DNA of 64,000 nucleotides from Ramularia collo-cygni (lineage: Eukaryota > Ascomycota > Dothideomycetes > Mycosphaerellales > Mycosphaerellaceae), in contig NW_019716259.1 in assembly GCF_900074925.1 (NCBI RefSeq), positions 242,462-306,461 of the forward strand, given 5' to 3'. Of this stretch, positions 54,985 to 64,000 are shown in pieces; position 1 is the first letter of the stretch; each line of letters begins with the position of its first letter. The notes beneath the pieces are model-generated. The model was not told the origin of the DNA and made no database searches. It worked only from the letters and a program-made list of their open reading frames with translations. A program made the position numbers and the translations under genes.

Positions 54985-55715
54985 CTCGATTGAAATTCCC
55001 CAAGGTATGGAGAAGATCGAACGGGAGAAATCAACATGCGAATCTGTAATGCTAAGCAGCGGTTTAATGTTTTGATAAGCACTGGCCGAGAGCTTATCTA
55101 GCTTGGCCGATCACGCCTTGGGATCCTTGTTACGAGGCAAAGCGAATGTGTGCGAGGGATGGAGAAGATGGAGAACGCTGTCTCCTGATTGTGAATCGAG
55201 GACTACGCCCGCGAATGGGTAGCTATGCCAACACAAAACATGAGCTGTCTCGTGAAGAAATGAGTGTTCTACTGAATGATCTCCTCATATTCGTGATGCG
55301 GTTGTTACGGAAAGTACAATGATTTGAAAGGCTGCAGATAGGGTGGCAATCTTCAACTTCACCGGGCCATGGAGGTGGTACGGATCTCATCACCCTTGTG
55401 ATATAGATGTCATTATTCGTGATGCGCTTTTGCAACCTCTGGCTTTGTGGGAATTGGAACCTGGAGTCCGCCGACAGCGACAACGAGGTCAGATCTGGCA
55501 CGATCTTCCGGATGCTTTCAATCTGCGAGATCGCCATGCAAGCTCCATTCGAGTTCAGCACGCTCAGCCCTCGCTCGTGAGCTTTGAATGCGTCCTGATT
55601 GGCGGACTTCCATCAATGAGGTTGCCATCCTCTACACTCACTAGGTAGCTGCAGGAGTGCATTCGACCCGTCGTGATTCAAGGTTGTTCTTCTCGACCTT
55701 CTTTTGAAGATTCCA
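54985..55715. other. Permease 5' region, with similarity to 50.5 kb
   Basis: 731 bp between the permease start and the TRM112 3' end. About 55178-55370 aligns by eye with 50451-50670. No gene seen. Confidence 0.5.
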
Positions 55716-56171
55716 TCACACCATATGACTCGGCAACAAAAAGTTCGCAATTCCCTCCTTCACAGCATACTCATGGCCACAATTCCCACAAGCCAACTTT
55801 CCCTGTGCAATGCTCGTCTCCATGAGTAAAGTATGCAGATCCTTGAGCGTCTGAGAGGGCTCTCCTTCTTCCGTCTGCAATTCTTCTGCGGAGGGTATCT
55901 CCGCTGGAAGATTTGGAAGTCCGAGCTACTCGATTATTAGTCGCATGAAACTTCAGGTTTTAAGAGGGAACAAGATTGTTGGTACTTCTTGTGTAAGAGT
56001 CTTCATAGCCTCCCAATCTAATCTCGGCAGCATGTTCGTGATGAAGAGCGGGTTTAGATCAATCTCGATTTGTTCGAGTTCGGCCTCTTTCGGGTGGAGA
56101 GGGAATGCTGCTGCGGTGGATTTGCAAGTCTTGCGTGCGCAGGTGAGGAAGTTTAGGGTAAGGAGCTTCAT
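55716..56171 (-). CDS. TRM112: Trm112, shared activator of methyltransferases
   Basis: Small zinc-binding activator subunit for several methyltransferases acting on tRNA, rRNA and translation factor eRF1. Exons are 56171-55986 (62 codons) and 55925-55716; the intron is 60 bp, phase 0. 131 residues, the usual size. The zinc ligands are C11 and C16 in FLTCARKTC and C108 and C111 in LACGNCGHEY. LITNMLPR-like (FITNMLPRLDW) and EGIANFLLPSHMV are conserved blocks. Partner methyltransferases are known in the family (Trm9, Trm11, Bud23, Mtq2). Start at MKLLTLNFLT, the universal N-terminus. Divergent from LSM6, 211 bp apart. Confidence 0.97.
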
Positions 56172-56382
56172 TTTCTCTTCTGTTCTCACGTCGTATGGTT
56201 GTCGTCGATCTTTGTATTGACGTGAAGTGAAGAGGGTAGTACCTTACGTCTGGAGATTTATTTTTCGATCGATGGCTTACGTAATTCTCGTTCCGAAGAT
56301 CTTCGAAACGAGCATCGACCGCGTTTGGCTTCACTGCATTGACATCGCCATCAATCATTGAAACCTTCCAACACTCAACAAC

Positions 56383-56774
56383 ATGAGCGCTGAACCGGAG
56401 AATACTGTGCCAAACGGCGAGGGCGATGCCAGAGATCCAAGTGGCTTCTTGAGCGAGATCATCGGGGCGCCTGTGACGGTGAAGCTGAACTCTGGAGTCG
56501 TCTACAAGGGTATGATGAAGTCCATGGATCGCGTGGTCAGGAGATGAAGACTGACCGTCTTTGGACAGGCGAGCTGCAGTCTGTGGATGGCTACATGAAC
56601 ATTGCTCTCGAAAACTGCAAGGAAGTGGTCGAGGGGAAGCTGAGACGGAATTATGGGGATGCTTTTGTTAGGGGAAACAATGGTTGGTCTTGTCCATACT
56701 CTTGGTTTACTAAATCGCAATACTGACAACAATATCTAGTAATGTACATCTCTGCAGACGCAGCGGGGAGCTGA
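56383..56774 (+). CDS. LSM6: U6 snRNA-associated Sm-like protein LSm6
   Basis: Subunit of the Lsm1-7 (mRNA decay) and Lsm2-8 (U6 snRNP) rings. Three exons, 56383-56509, 56569-56682 and 56740-56774; introns of 59 and 57 bp. 91 residues. FLSEIIGAPVTVKLNSGVVYKGELQSVDGYMNIALENCKE is the Sm1 motif, with the DGYMN loop that binds RNA. GDAFVRGNNVMYISA is the Sm2 motif. The G-to-GC joints at both introns restore the motifs exactly. Both TRM112 and LSM6 are housekeeping genes sharing a divergent upstream region. Confidence 0.96.
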
Positions 56775-57839
56775 GACGAAATTGATCCGAAGGCGAACAA
56801 TGAACGGACGGAGCTATGAACTACGCTGGCTCCGATGGATTCTGGTCTCTTAAGATATGCCACCTGTGAAGCTTGAGATGATGCTCGNGCTGAAATGGAG
56901 CTTTGCTGGGCGAGCTGTCGCCATTCGCGTCTAGTGATCTCGGTAGACATGCTTTGTCATGTTTGGATGGATTATCTCGACCCTCCTTTCCCGATCTTGA
57001 GGCAGANAATGGTGATAGATCAGTCGATAGTATAGTAATTGGAGGTGCAAATTCCTTCATTCGTTGTTCATTGGCTTAACATCTCCTCACGAATCTGAAA
57101 CGCAGCCTTTTCAAGACGGGCTGGTAACTATGTGTCTACATCCGACCATTGGCGTCGTGACCTCTTTACAACTCAATAACGCCGATTAGACGTGCATCTT
57201 TCTTGGTGTGGTTACCTGGGCGGGACTCCTGGGAGCAATCGTCTCCTGTATCTACAGAGGCCCGTACTAGGGTTAGGGTTGATGTAGATATGGGACTCTC
57301 TCTACACCTCCAAAACTTGTCATGACTTGGCATCATACCACTGGGATGTCACATGATTTGTCCGAGCTGTTGTCGCCAGTGTGTGTAAGGCCTTAGATCA
57401 CGTAATAGGCCTCAATCATACAGGATATAGGCGTGGACGTCAAGAGACGGTAACAGAGTACAAGTTTATTGATGTTCTACAGTGTGCGACCTTCATTGCG
57501 ACATTCTTACCCAGCACTACGCAGTGTTTCACCTGCTATGTTCACCAGGATGTATCCAAGACAGCAGCTGGGAGGATCAGCCCGCTACCGATTTTCAGAG
57601 TCAATACATTGATGTGCTACTTCACATTGACCTCGCCACAGCATGCTACCCTGCCGCAGCCCCTGTTGATATAGCGCAGCAAACAGACTTCATTGTGCTC
57701 ACTACAGCAGTATCTAACATTCCACGTCTCTTAAATATGACCATCAATCCATCATCACTCCATCGCATTCCCGACCCATTCCAAACCCCTCGAAAACGAG
57801 CACAACTTCATCATCATTCCCCAACACGCGCCACCCTAG
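56775..57839. other. Intergenic region
   Basis: 1.1 kb between LSM6 and the peroxygenase 3' end. Short frames only. A chance TAGGGTTAGGG (57268-57278) is too short to be telomeric. Nothing else supported. Confidence 0.4.
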
Positions 57840-59229
57840 CTACAGATGCTTGCCAGGATTAGTATATCCAGGAAACTGCTCCAAAGCCCTCGTATCCAAT
57901 TCCTCAAGCTGAGGACATCCAAGCGGCGCCAGAACATTTCCAAACAGCGCATTGAGTCGGTTCAAAACACTAGTCAAACTGGTACCGAGTAGAGGCCTGA
58001 GTAAGCTAGGAGTGAGAAGAGCACTGGATTGAAATAACAAACAGCCGAGATTGTTCCCTTGAGTGAGACTTTGGAGATTGTATACACCGCCCGTAAGGTT
58101 TGTGAGATCTACTCCTGTAAAAGTGTTGACTTGACCCATGTTTCCGCCAATTTTGAGAGTCCCGGGGTAGGCGATGATGGATTTTACGAGGTCGGCGGCG
58201 ATGAACGTCGTGTCGTATTCGTCGTCGAAGGATCGTCGATACCATCTTTCGGGAATTCTGTCATGTCTGTGGAAGTGTTAGCGATTCCTCGAATGCTGCC
58301 AAAGGCCTCGAGCAGCCTCCGAGATATTATCGAGCTGTTCTGCAGGTCTTTCGTCCTCGAAGCACTTACCCAGGTTTCCAGGTCAAAGCATCACCCTCGC
58401 CCTCGACAGACCAAAGCGACGCAAAAGTATTCTTGTCGAGCAGACCTTGAGGATATTCAGGAGTGTGATTTGCCGCAAGACGGAAAACGAAAAAGGTCGC
58501 AACAGCGCCAATAGCGAAGCCTGGCAGCGGACCACTGAAGAAATATGGATTGGTGGCAACGGAATGCTTGACACGCTCATCGTGGTGCTTGGCCAGAGTA
58601 TCCAAGTCAGAAGTCGGCAGCTTATTGTACAAGGATTTGAAAGCGTCAATATCTACAGCATAGGCTTTGCCATGCTCATAAAAGTCCTCGCGGGTGGGCG
58701 AGGCATCGGCCTCGTAGATGTTGTGAGAGAAACTGATGCCAGTTGGCTTGCCGAGGATGGGAAGATTGAGAAGGCCGCCGCCTGGCGGACCTCCGATGGA
58801 CCATGTCAGGCCGTCTCCGGCTGCATACACTCCCAAAACGGCAGCAACGAGGGCAATGTCAATTCCAAGACCGAAGACTCGATTGGTGACTTCGGCGAAT
58901 TGAAGAGGCGTCGCGATACCGTTGTGAGGTAAGTATCCGTGGTTTGCTAAGGCGTTGAGTCCTGGGCAAGGTCCTCTTTTGTCACCAGAGGCAAAATTGG
59001 GAGGGACGAACGCGTGCTCGCCTTGTACATCGATTAGCTGGCGCTCAGGATCGAAAGTTGTGCTAGAACCAAGGCGGCCTCCCGTTCCCCTAAGCTGGCG
59101 ACGTTCGATAGATTGAAGGGCTTCGTTCAACTCGATACCTTCAGGCAGGCGAAAGCTTTGTGGGAAGGCCGCAACTCCCGCGGTCAAAAGGGAGAAGATG
59201 GTCAAAGGAAGCATTCTGGACCAAGACAT
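57840..59229 (-). CDS. Secreted heme-thiolate peroxidase (unspecific peroxygenase/chloroperoxidase type)
   Basis: Heme peroxidase using a cysteine thiolate axial ligand; such enzymes oxidise or hydroxylate many organics with H2O2. Exons are 59229-58370 and 58266-57840; the 103-bp intron is phase 2; 428 residues. A signal peptide (MLPLTIFSLLTAGVAA) is followed by a propeptide-like stretch. The heme-ligand motif is PCPGLNALANHGYLPHNG with Cys88. EADASPTREDFYEHG (~173-187) is the family's ExD-S-R-D-F block, whose Glu is the general acid-base in related enzymes. Across the intron the text reads WKPGHDRIPERWYRRSFDDEYD, as in homologues. Short and long families exist; the length suits the long peroxygenases or chloroperoxidases. 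Substrate unknown. Confidence 0.93.
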
Positions 59230-61048
59230 TGCTCGTGCTGTGAAGAAAGGGAAATCTCGGCAAGGGGCATGCTCAATAAGATGTATATGTATTGAACGCT
59301 ACCATTCCAGTTCATACCTCGTGAGGGGTGTGACAGAAACAGCGCCTCTGGGCTTTGTTCATGACGGCCGAAGCGCCTCGAGGCTTGGGTTGTGATATCC
59401 ACAGCGTCAACAGCCTCCATTCCACGACAAATTAGGCGGCTATCATTGGTTGATGCAGTATGCCATTGCGAATCACGGCATGCCTCATTGGTAGTACTTG
59501 TTAGCCACACGAAGAGCTGTTGTAGAGCGGAATTATTACTCGATAGATGGCCCAAGCGAGCCCACACTGCATTCGCCAAAATGCATGCCTCTCCGAGAAC
59601 GTTGGTGTATTGTGATAGTGACCACGCAGCGTCCCGACTGTGGTTCGCTGCGAGTGGGGTTTGTGGTGCGGTACATATTGGTGTTGATCAGACTTGTCAG
59701 TGGGTGGTGTAGTTGATGGCTGGCTTGGCAATGCCCCTTTGAGGTTGTTTGTTGGTACTGGTGAGAACCCATCTTCCCCGGTAACCAACCGGAAGTATCT
59801 CCGTGGCTATATTGAGCTTTACGTAGGGCGACGACACCACGTGAACGCGACGATCTCAAAAGTCGTCAGGGCCATACTGACTGAGACAGTGGAAGCCCTG
59901 TCCACAATCTCAGAACCCACCCATTCCTACACGCCCTCACTCCGTCGTCTAGCGCCAGAAATGAACTTTAGCGTCGCGTGCGTGAGCCACCAGGCATGGT
60001 ATAGTCTGTGTCCACTTCGAAAGCCATCCATTACTGCAGTGACCAAGTGAGCAAGCACAATGCCCTACGCTGCAGGTACCCGGTGGATTGGAGACATGAT
60101 CGACGCTGAAAGACTCTCCAGATATCGGTGAGCGACCGCTGTGCCTGCACATGTGGGGTGTAACACCCATGAGCGCAGCTTCACACGGCAGCGTGGCGTG
60201 TCGATCGCTTGGCTCGTGGCCAGAGACTTCGGCCAAGAACTTTGATGGCGTCTGCAGAGGCTGAGGACAATCCACCAACTTGGCGTGAAGCAAAACGCCT
60301 CTCTCCCACCGCGCATCTGCAATCAGGCAGAGATCGAGCGCGCGTCTGCTCCGACGTTGCAAACTGCCTGCCGTAGTATGAAAGAAGCCACTTCAAATGC
60401 CCCCGCCCTGGTGCAACGTCGGTACGAGGCTGAACTTCATGAGCATGTGCTCCTAGAGACGATGTGATAGGCGTCGATGCCGCTGGTGAATCAGCATCGA
60501 GGTCCGGATGGGTAGGGCAAAGGAAGGCCGCTACCACCACTTGATCTTCCAGTCACCTCTCGCTCAGGTCATAGAGGAGGTAAGTCGTTTAAAGCTGTCG
60601 TGCTAGCGAACATCAAAGGGTCGGATCAATGCCGTGGTGCGTACACCCATCGGAACTATACATTCTCGTCCGGGGCCTCACAGGCCGGAAAACACGGTGG
60701 ATGCACCCACGGATTCGATCCATCGTTCGCCGCAGCCTCAAGCTGCACGGGTGATTTTTTCCAACCAGAATAGNGCATTCCACTGTCTTTAGCCTTTGAC
60801 ACATCGATGACAGTGCATGCAATATTGAAAGAGCAGCGGAGTCATCAAGTTTCCGGCGACATTGAGCCTATGAGCAATCCCTACATTGGCCGTGGCGAAG
60901 AATGGAGTCATATATCTTCGACGTCTAGTGCGGCTGATGGATGACACTCGCAACGTCGTCGTGTAGCGACTTCAGGAGTATCAACGAAAGCCCTGCAGCC
61001 TTCCGCGTCTAGTTCTTGTTAGGTAGACGCTGTTGGAAGTTCCAGCAG
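59230..61048. other. Long intergenic region
   Basis: 1.8 kb without a supported gene. Overlapping frames on both strands (for example 60181-60540 on minus, 119 codons) have no domain. An E-box-like CACGTG lies at about 59836-59842. Nothing else supported. Confidence 0.4.
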
Positions 61049-62378
61049 TCATCCATATTGATTTTCCAACTGATCTAACCATTTAGAGCCGTCACGTCTC
61101 CGCAGCCGAGGCGCAAGTGTCGAGATCGCTTGGAACGCGATGTGANTAGAAGTCCCCCCCCCATGAATAGCAGCAAGCTGCTTGAATGCATCGCTCTGAT
61201 CTTTAACATCGGCGACAGATCTCGAGAGTCCAAATTCCAGCTTCATAGCAGTCTTTCGACTGGTCTCGGAATAAGGGTACCGGTTTCTGATCACGGCGCG
61301 AATGGTTAGATCCCCTTTGGGAAAGCGCGGCGAATGTTCATTGAAGCAGCAGGAGTAATTGTTGTCCTCGAAGGAAATGTCGAGCGATTGCAAGCCGACC
61401 AGCATATCGATGGTGCTTTGGTGAAGCCCACACAGGATTCGATAGTCATCGTATTTGGGCACCATTCTCGGTTTGATGCCGAGCGAGAAGCCTCGGTTTG
61501 ATCCAGCCAGAAAAGGGCGGTTGTCCACAGTATAGTGCAGATGTTGCAATGCCTCGCGCTGCTTGGGCTGCAGGACAGCATTCACGAACACATCGATATC
61601 CTTTCCAGAAGCGAACGAAAAGGTGTCGTCATAGTAGGGTACGAGGCAAGCTTCGTCGTGAACTTGCTTACACGTCCGCAGCAGACCCATGCCTAGCCTC
61701 GTGGGTCGTTCGCGAAAGGGAGTCTTGCGATGGAACCATTGGCTTACATTCAGACAATTCGCATGCCTGTTGAGGTAGTGCGCGGTCTCGTCACACTTCA
61801 GCGGCGCTCTTGGGCTGGCATCTGATGTGAAGTATTTCGTGATATTCTCGTAGCACGTCACCGAGTTTTCNTACGTCTCGGCATCGCTTTCAGGGCACTT
61901 GCAAATGGAGTACTGAAAGTAGAACCACTCTCGGGTCTGCCGTTCGCCGTCGGTGTAAGTGTAGGTGTACGGAGTGACCGACCAGTCTGGCCTTGAGTAA
62001 GAGTTCTGATAGTCCAGAGCGAACATGTGCAGATTGTGTCCGCCCAGGGCTGTAAGAAATGTCAGAGCAGGGACGTGAAACGCCAGATGAGGCACGTGGA
62101 GGAAACAACCACAGAAGTGCTACATCCAATCCAGGAGGACGGAATGGATTTCACATGCCAAACTTACCATACTCGTAAATACGGTTGCGGACTTCAGCGG
62201 GCAACTCCAGGAAAGGACAGACATCTCCTAGTCTGGGGGCACCAATGTTCCTCATCCGCCTAGGACCGTGCTGCCGAGGGCCGCTGTTGGAGTTAGCTGA
62301 GGATGGGAGCTCAATCATGAAAACTAGTGTACCTCCGCATACGTTCCCAGAACTTGCCGTGGGCCTTTTTGTTGGCAT
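61049..62378 (-). CDS. F-box-like hypothetical protein
   Basis: Two exons, 62378-62168 and 62049-61049; intron 118 bp, joint G+CC restores EYALGGHNL; 403 residues. CPFLELPAEVRNRIYEYALGG (~54-74) is the LPAEVRNRIYE motif of the large fungal F-box-like family. The rest (~75-400) follows the family layout: YxxRxxW, LRTCKQVHDEACLVPYYDDTFSF with the leucine-C-K-Q-V-H-E-A block, and QREALQHLHYTVD. This is typical of Dothideomycete and Sordariomycete expansions; the proteins probably act as adaptors, but the function of this one is unknown. Ns at 61146 and 61871 cost two residues. A shorter N-terminus (Met at 62318) is possible. Confidence 0.8.
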
Positions 62379-63823
62379 CGCCGAGGGCTGCCGTGTATTT
62401 TACGCGTTTCGCGGCTGGCTGAGTATTGGATGGTGTAGAGCCGACAGATTCGACAGACTCGAGGCCATCCTCTGTCAAGTCAATAACCTCATCTCAACCT
62501 TGCCTGGCATTGTGAAGGAAGGTCCGCTGGAGTGTTGGTGATGGTGAAGGGGAAGGACGACCTTTGAACGCGTCGACGCGATTTGGACATGTCGCGACGT
62601 CTTGAAGACGGCGTGTGCGTGGAAAGCAGGCAGGGATCAGGCATTGTCTTGGGCACCTGATCTTTCTCTTTCTCTTCCTCTTCGTCTTCGCCTTCCCTCG
62701 TCGCGTGAGACATTCATTGCTCAGAAGAGCTCCAAACCCCAATAATGTCACAATCCGGGAACACCTGCCATAAGACGTCTTCCGATCGCGAATGTCAATG
62801 CCCCCCCAAAGGAAGGACAAAGCTCAAGATCTGCAATCGCTCTGCCAAGCCATGGTTCTTGATCAGCTCACCCCTTACTTATGCATGCATGCATGTCACC
62901 TCTCCGCTGTCCTGACATGTTCGGTACCCTGTCCGACCGAGCAGACCGCACTCATCAGATGCAAACCTGTGNTCAGGACAGCCTGCCTCGTTGGTGGAGT
63001 GGGAGCTCTGGAGATCGTATCGATCCGCCGTCTCGCGATCGATCGTTGACTGAATCGGTGGAGCCGCGACACCTGCAGCATCCCAAGCTCATCTAAGCAT
63101 GCAGGACCAACAGCTATTGTATTGCTTGAACCTCTTCATCCTCGCAGCTGAACACAGTCAACAGCTCACCATGAGCCTGACTGGCAGTGTCCGAAACAAT
63201 CTGCTTGCCGTCGCTGGCCCATATACCCCTGCACTATCGATCGTTTGCTCTGATGATGATGATGCTGATGACGATGACAGCAAGCAACTCGGCATTCACG
63301 ATTGACTTCCCGGCACCTGCTGTGCTGCTTCCTTCCCTAAGTTACCGCAAGGCACGAGCCGCACGACTGTTTGTTTCACCGTTTCACCTTCCCTGATTCG
63401 ATGACGTCTTCCATATTCCATTCCATCGAATCCAGCCAGATCGATTACGAACCTCCCCTCTCAGGGACCCAATCATGAGCTTCAATGTGGACATCGAACC
63501 ACGTTGTGCGGTATCAAATCGCTGCGATGTTGCATGGCCGGCCAAAGCCTAGACTCCGATCGATTTGCATGGGGAAACAAGTCTCGCAATCGACCCCACA
63601 GTTTCCTAACCCCATGTTCGTTGTTTGAGTGCGATGGATGACCAGGTGGCAGAGGGGAGAGGAGATATAACAAAGGGAGTGGGCATCTTCTGTTTTTCCA
63701 TTGTTCAAACATCCAATCCATCAAAATCATTCATCATCCACAATATCAACCACTACGACCCGTCCATTGATTGATCATCCATCACCATCGAAACACCATC
63801 AGATCAAATATCAATCTACCAAC
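62379..63823. other. Upstream region of the last gene
   Basis: 1.4 kb with no supported gene. CT-rich and TGATGATG-type simple repeats occur (63247-63280). The part near 63823 is A/T- and C-rich, as in a fungal leader. No gene seen. Confidence 0.4.
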
Positions 63824-64000
63824 ATGTCATCTCCCAAGACCAACGAGTCCCCTGTCCGCAAGTCCACCGACTCTGCCGGTCGTCGTAGAGTACGTTGTGC
63901 CATCTCCCGGCCTGCCCAATCAACGAAACTAACAAACCTACAGTCAAGCTCGGGCATGTTCGCCGGAATGCAAGAGTACAAGAGAGAAAGTCCAGCCCAC
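63824..64000 (+). CDS. Small basic fungal protein, partial (runs off the window)
   Basis: Exon 1 is 63824-63889 (MSSPKTNESPVRKSTDSAGRRR, 22 codons), then a 54-bp intron to 63943, then exon 2 starting SSSGMFAGMQEYKRESPAH, in phase 0 up to the window end at codon 41. The Pro/Ser/Arg-rich start, followed by a SSSG-MF-G-xxEYKR motif, matches a family of ~80-100 residue fungal proteins often found among stress- or sporulation-linked genes. That reading is inference from pattern; the C-terminus is not in the window. Confidence 0.75.
   Translation, partial: MSSPKTNESPVRKSTDSAGRRRVRCAISRPAQSTKLTNLQSSSGMFAGMQEYKRESPAH

Noticed and set aside
57268..57280. TAGGGTTAGGGTT, telomere-like
   Set aside because: Only about two repeat units, with ordinary unique sequence around it; too short for an interstitial telomere tract.
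1..64000. tRNA, rRNA, CRISPR arrays or viral genes
   Set aside because: No A/B-box pairs with a foldable cloverleaf, no rRNA-like stretch, no regularly spaced short repeats with unique spacers, and no viral hallmark proteins were seen by eye. A tRNAscan-SE run would settle the tRNA question.

Overview
The window is nuclear DNA of a filamentous ascomycete (Pezizomycotina), most likely Dothideomycetes. It carries single-copy eukaryotic genes (U1A/U2B''-type snRNP protein, ATG10, SET1, MRI1, TRM112, LSM6, NEDP1-type deneddylase). Introns are short (about 50-120 bp, GT-AG) and intergenic spaces run 0.3-1.9 kb. Fungal enzyme families are present (GT34, GH76, unspecific peroxygenase, Baeyer-Villiger monooxygenase). 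The class assignment is an impression from the style of the lineage-restricted proteins, not a measurement. Isolated single N bases are scattered through the sequence, so this is a draft assembly.

Layout. 0-9 kb: snRNP protein, ATG10, a broken three-RRM gene, and the SET1 H3K4 methyltransferase. 9-17.3 kb: a hypothetical coiled-coil protein, a large protein with a Ulp1-like cysteine protease core, a METTL21-like methyltransferase and an F-box-like membrane protein. 18.7-25 kb: an RRM-like protein, an aldo/keto reductase divergent from MRI1 (methionine salvage), and two related F-box-like loci, one decayed. 25.3-32.7 kb: a small coiled-coil protein, a membrane-anchored gamma-glutamylcyclotransferase-like protein, a 1402-residue disordered protein and an EEF1AKMT4-like methyltransferase.

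33-42 kb is an accessory, metabolism-like block: butanediol-type zinc dehydrogenase, GT34 glycosyltransferase, Baeyer-Villiger monooxygenase, secreted GH76 alpha-1,6-mannanase and a GNAT acetyltransferase. 42-50 kb: a large low-complexity protein, a SAM methyltransferase and the deneddylase.

50.2-55.5 kb is the most dynamic part. A relic of an amino-acid permease lies left of a gene whose product may have an ADP-ribosyltransferase-like fold, followed by a six-unit 28-bp minisatellite and an intact amino-acid permease. Three copies of a ~200-bp hAT-like miniature inverted-repeat element (MITE) sit here, all inside introns. 55.7-64 kb: TRM112 and LSM6 (divergent pair), a secreted peroxygenase, another F-box-like protein, and the start of a small gene cut by the window end.

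No rRNA, tRNA, CRISPR or viral sequence was recognised. Gene models were built by eye from splice sites and reading-frame continuity. Exon junctions are phase-consistent unless stated otherwise. Residue positions are approximate.
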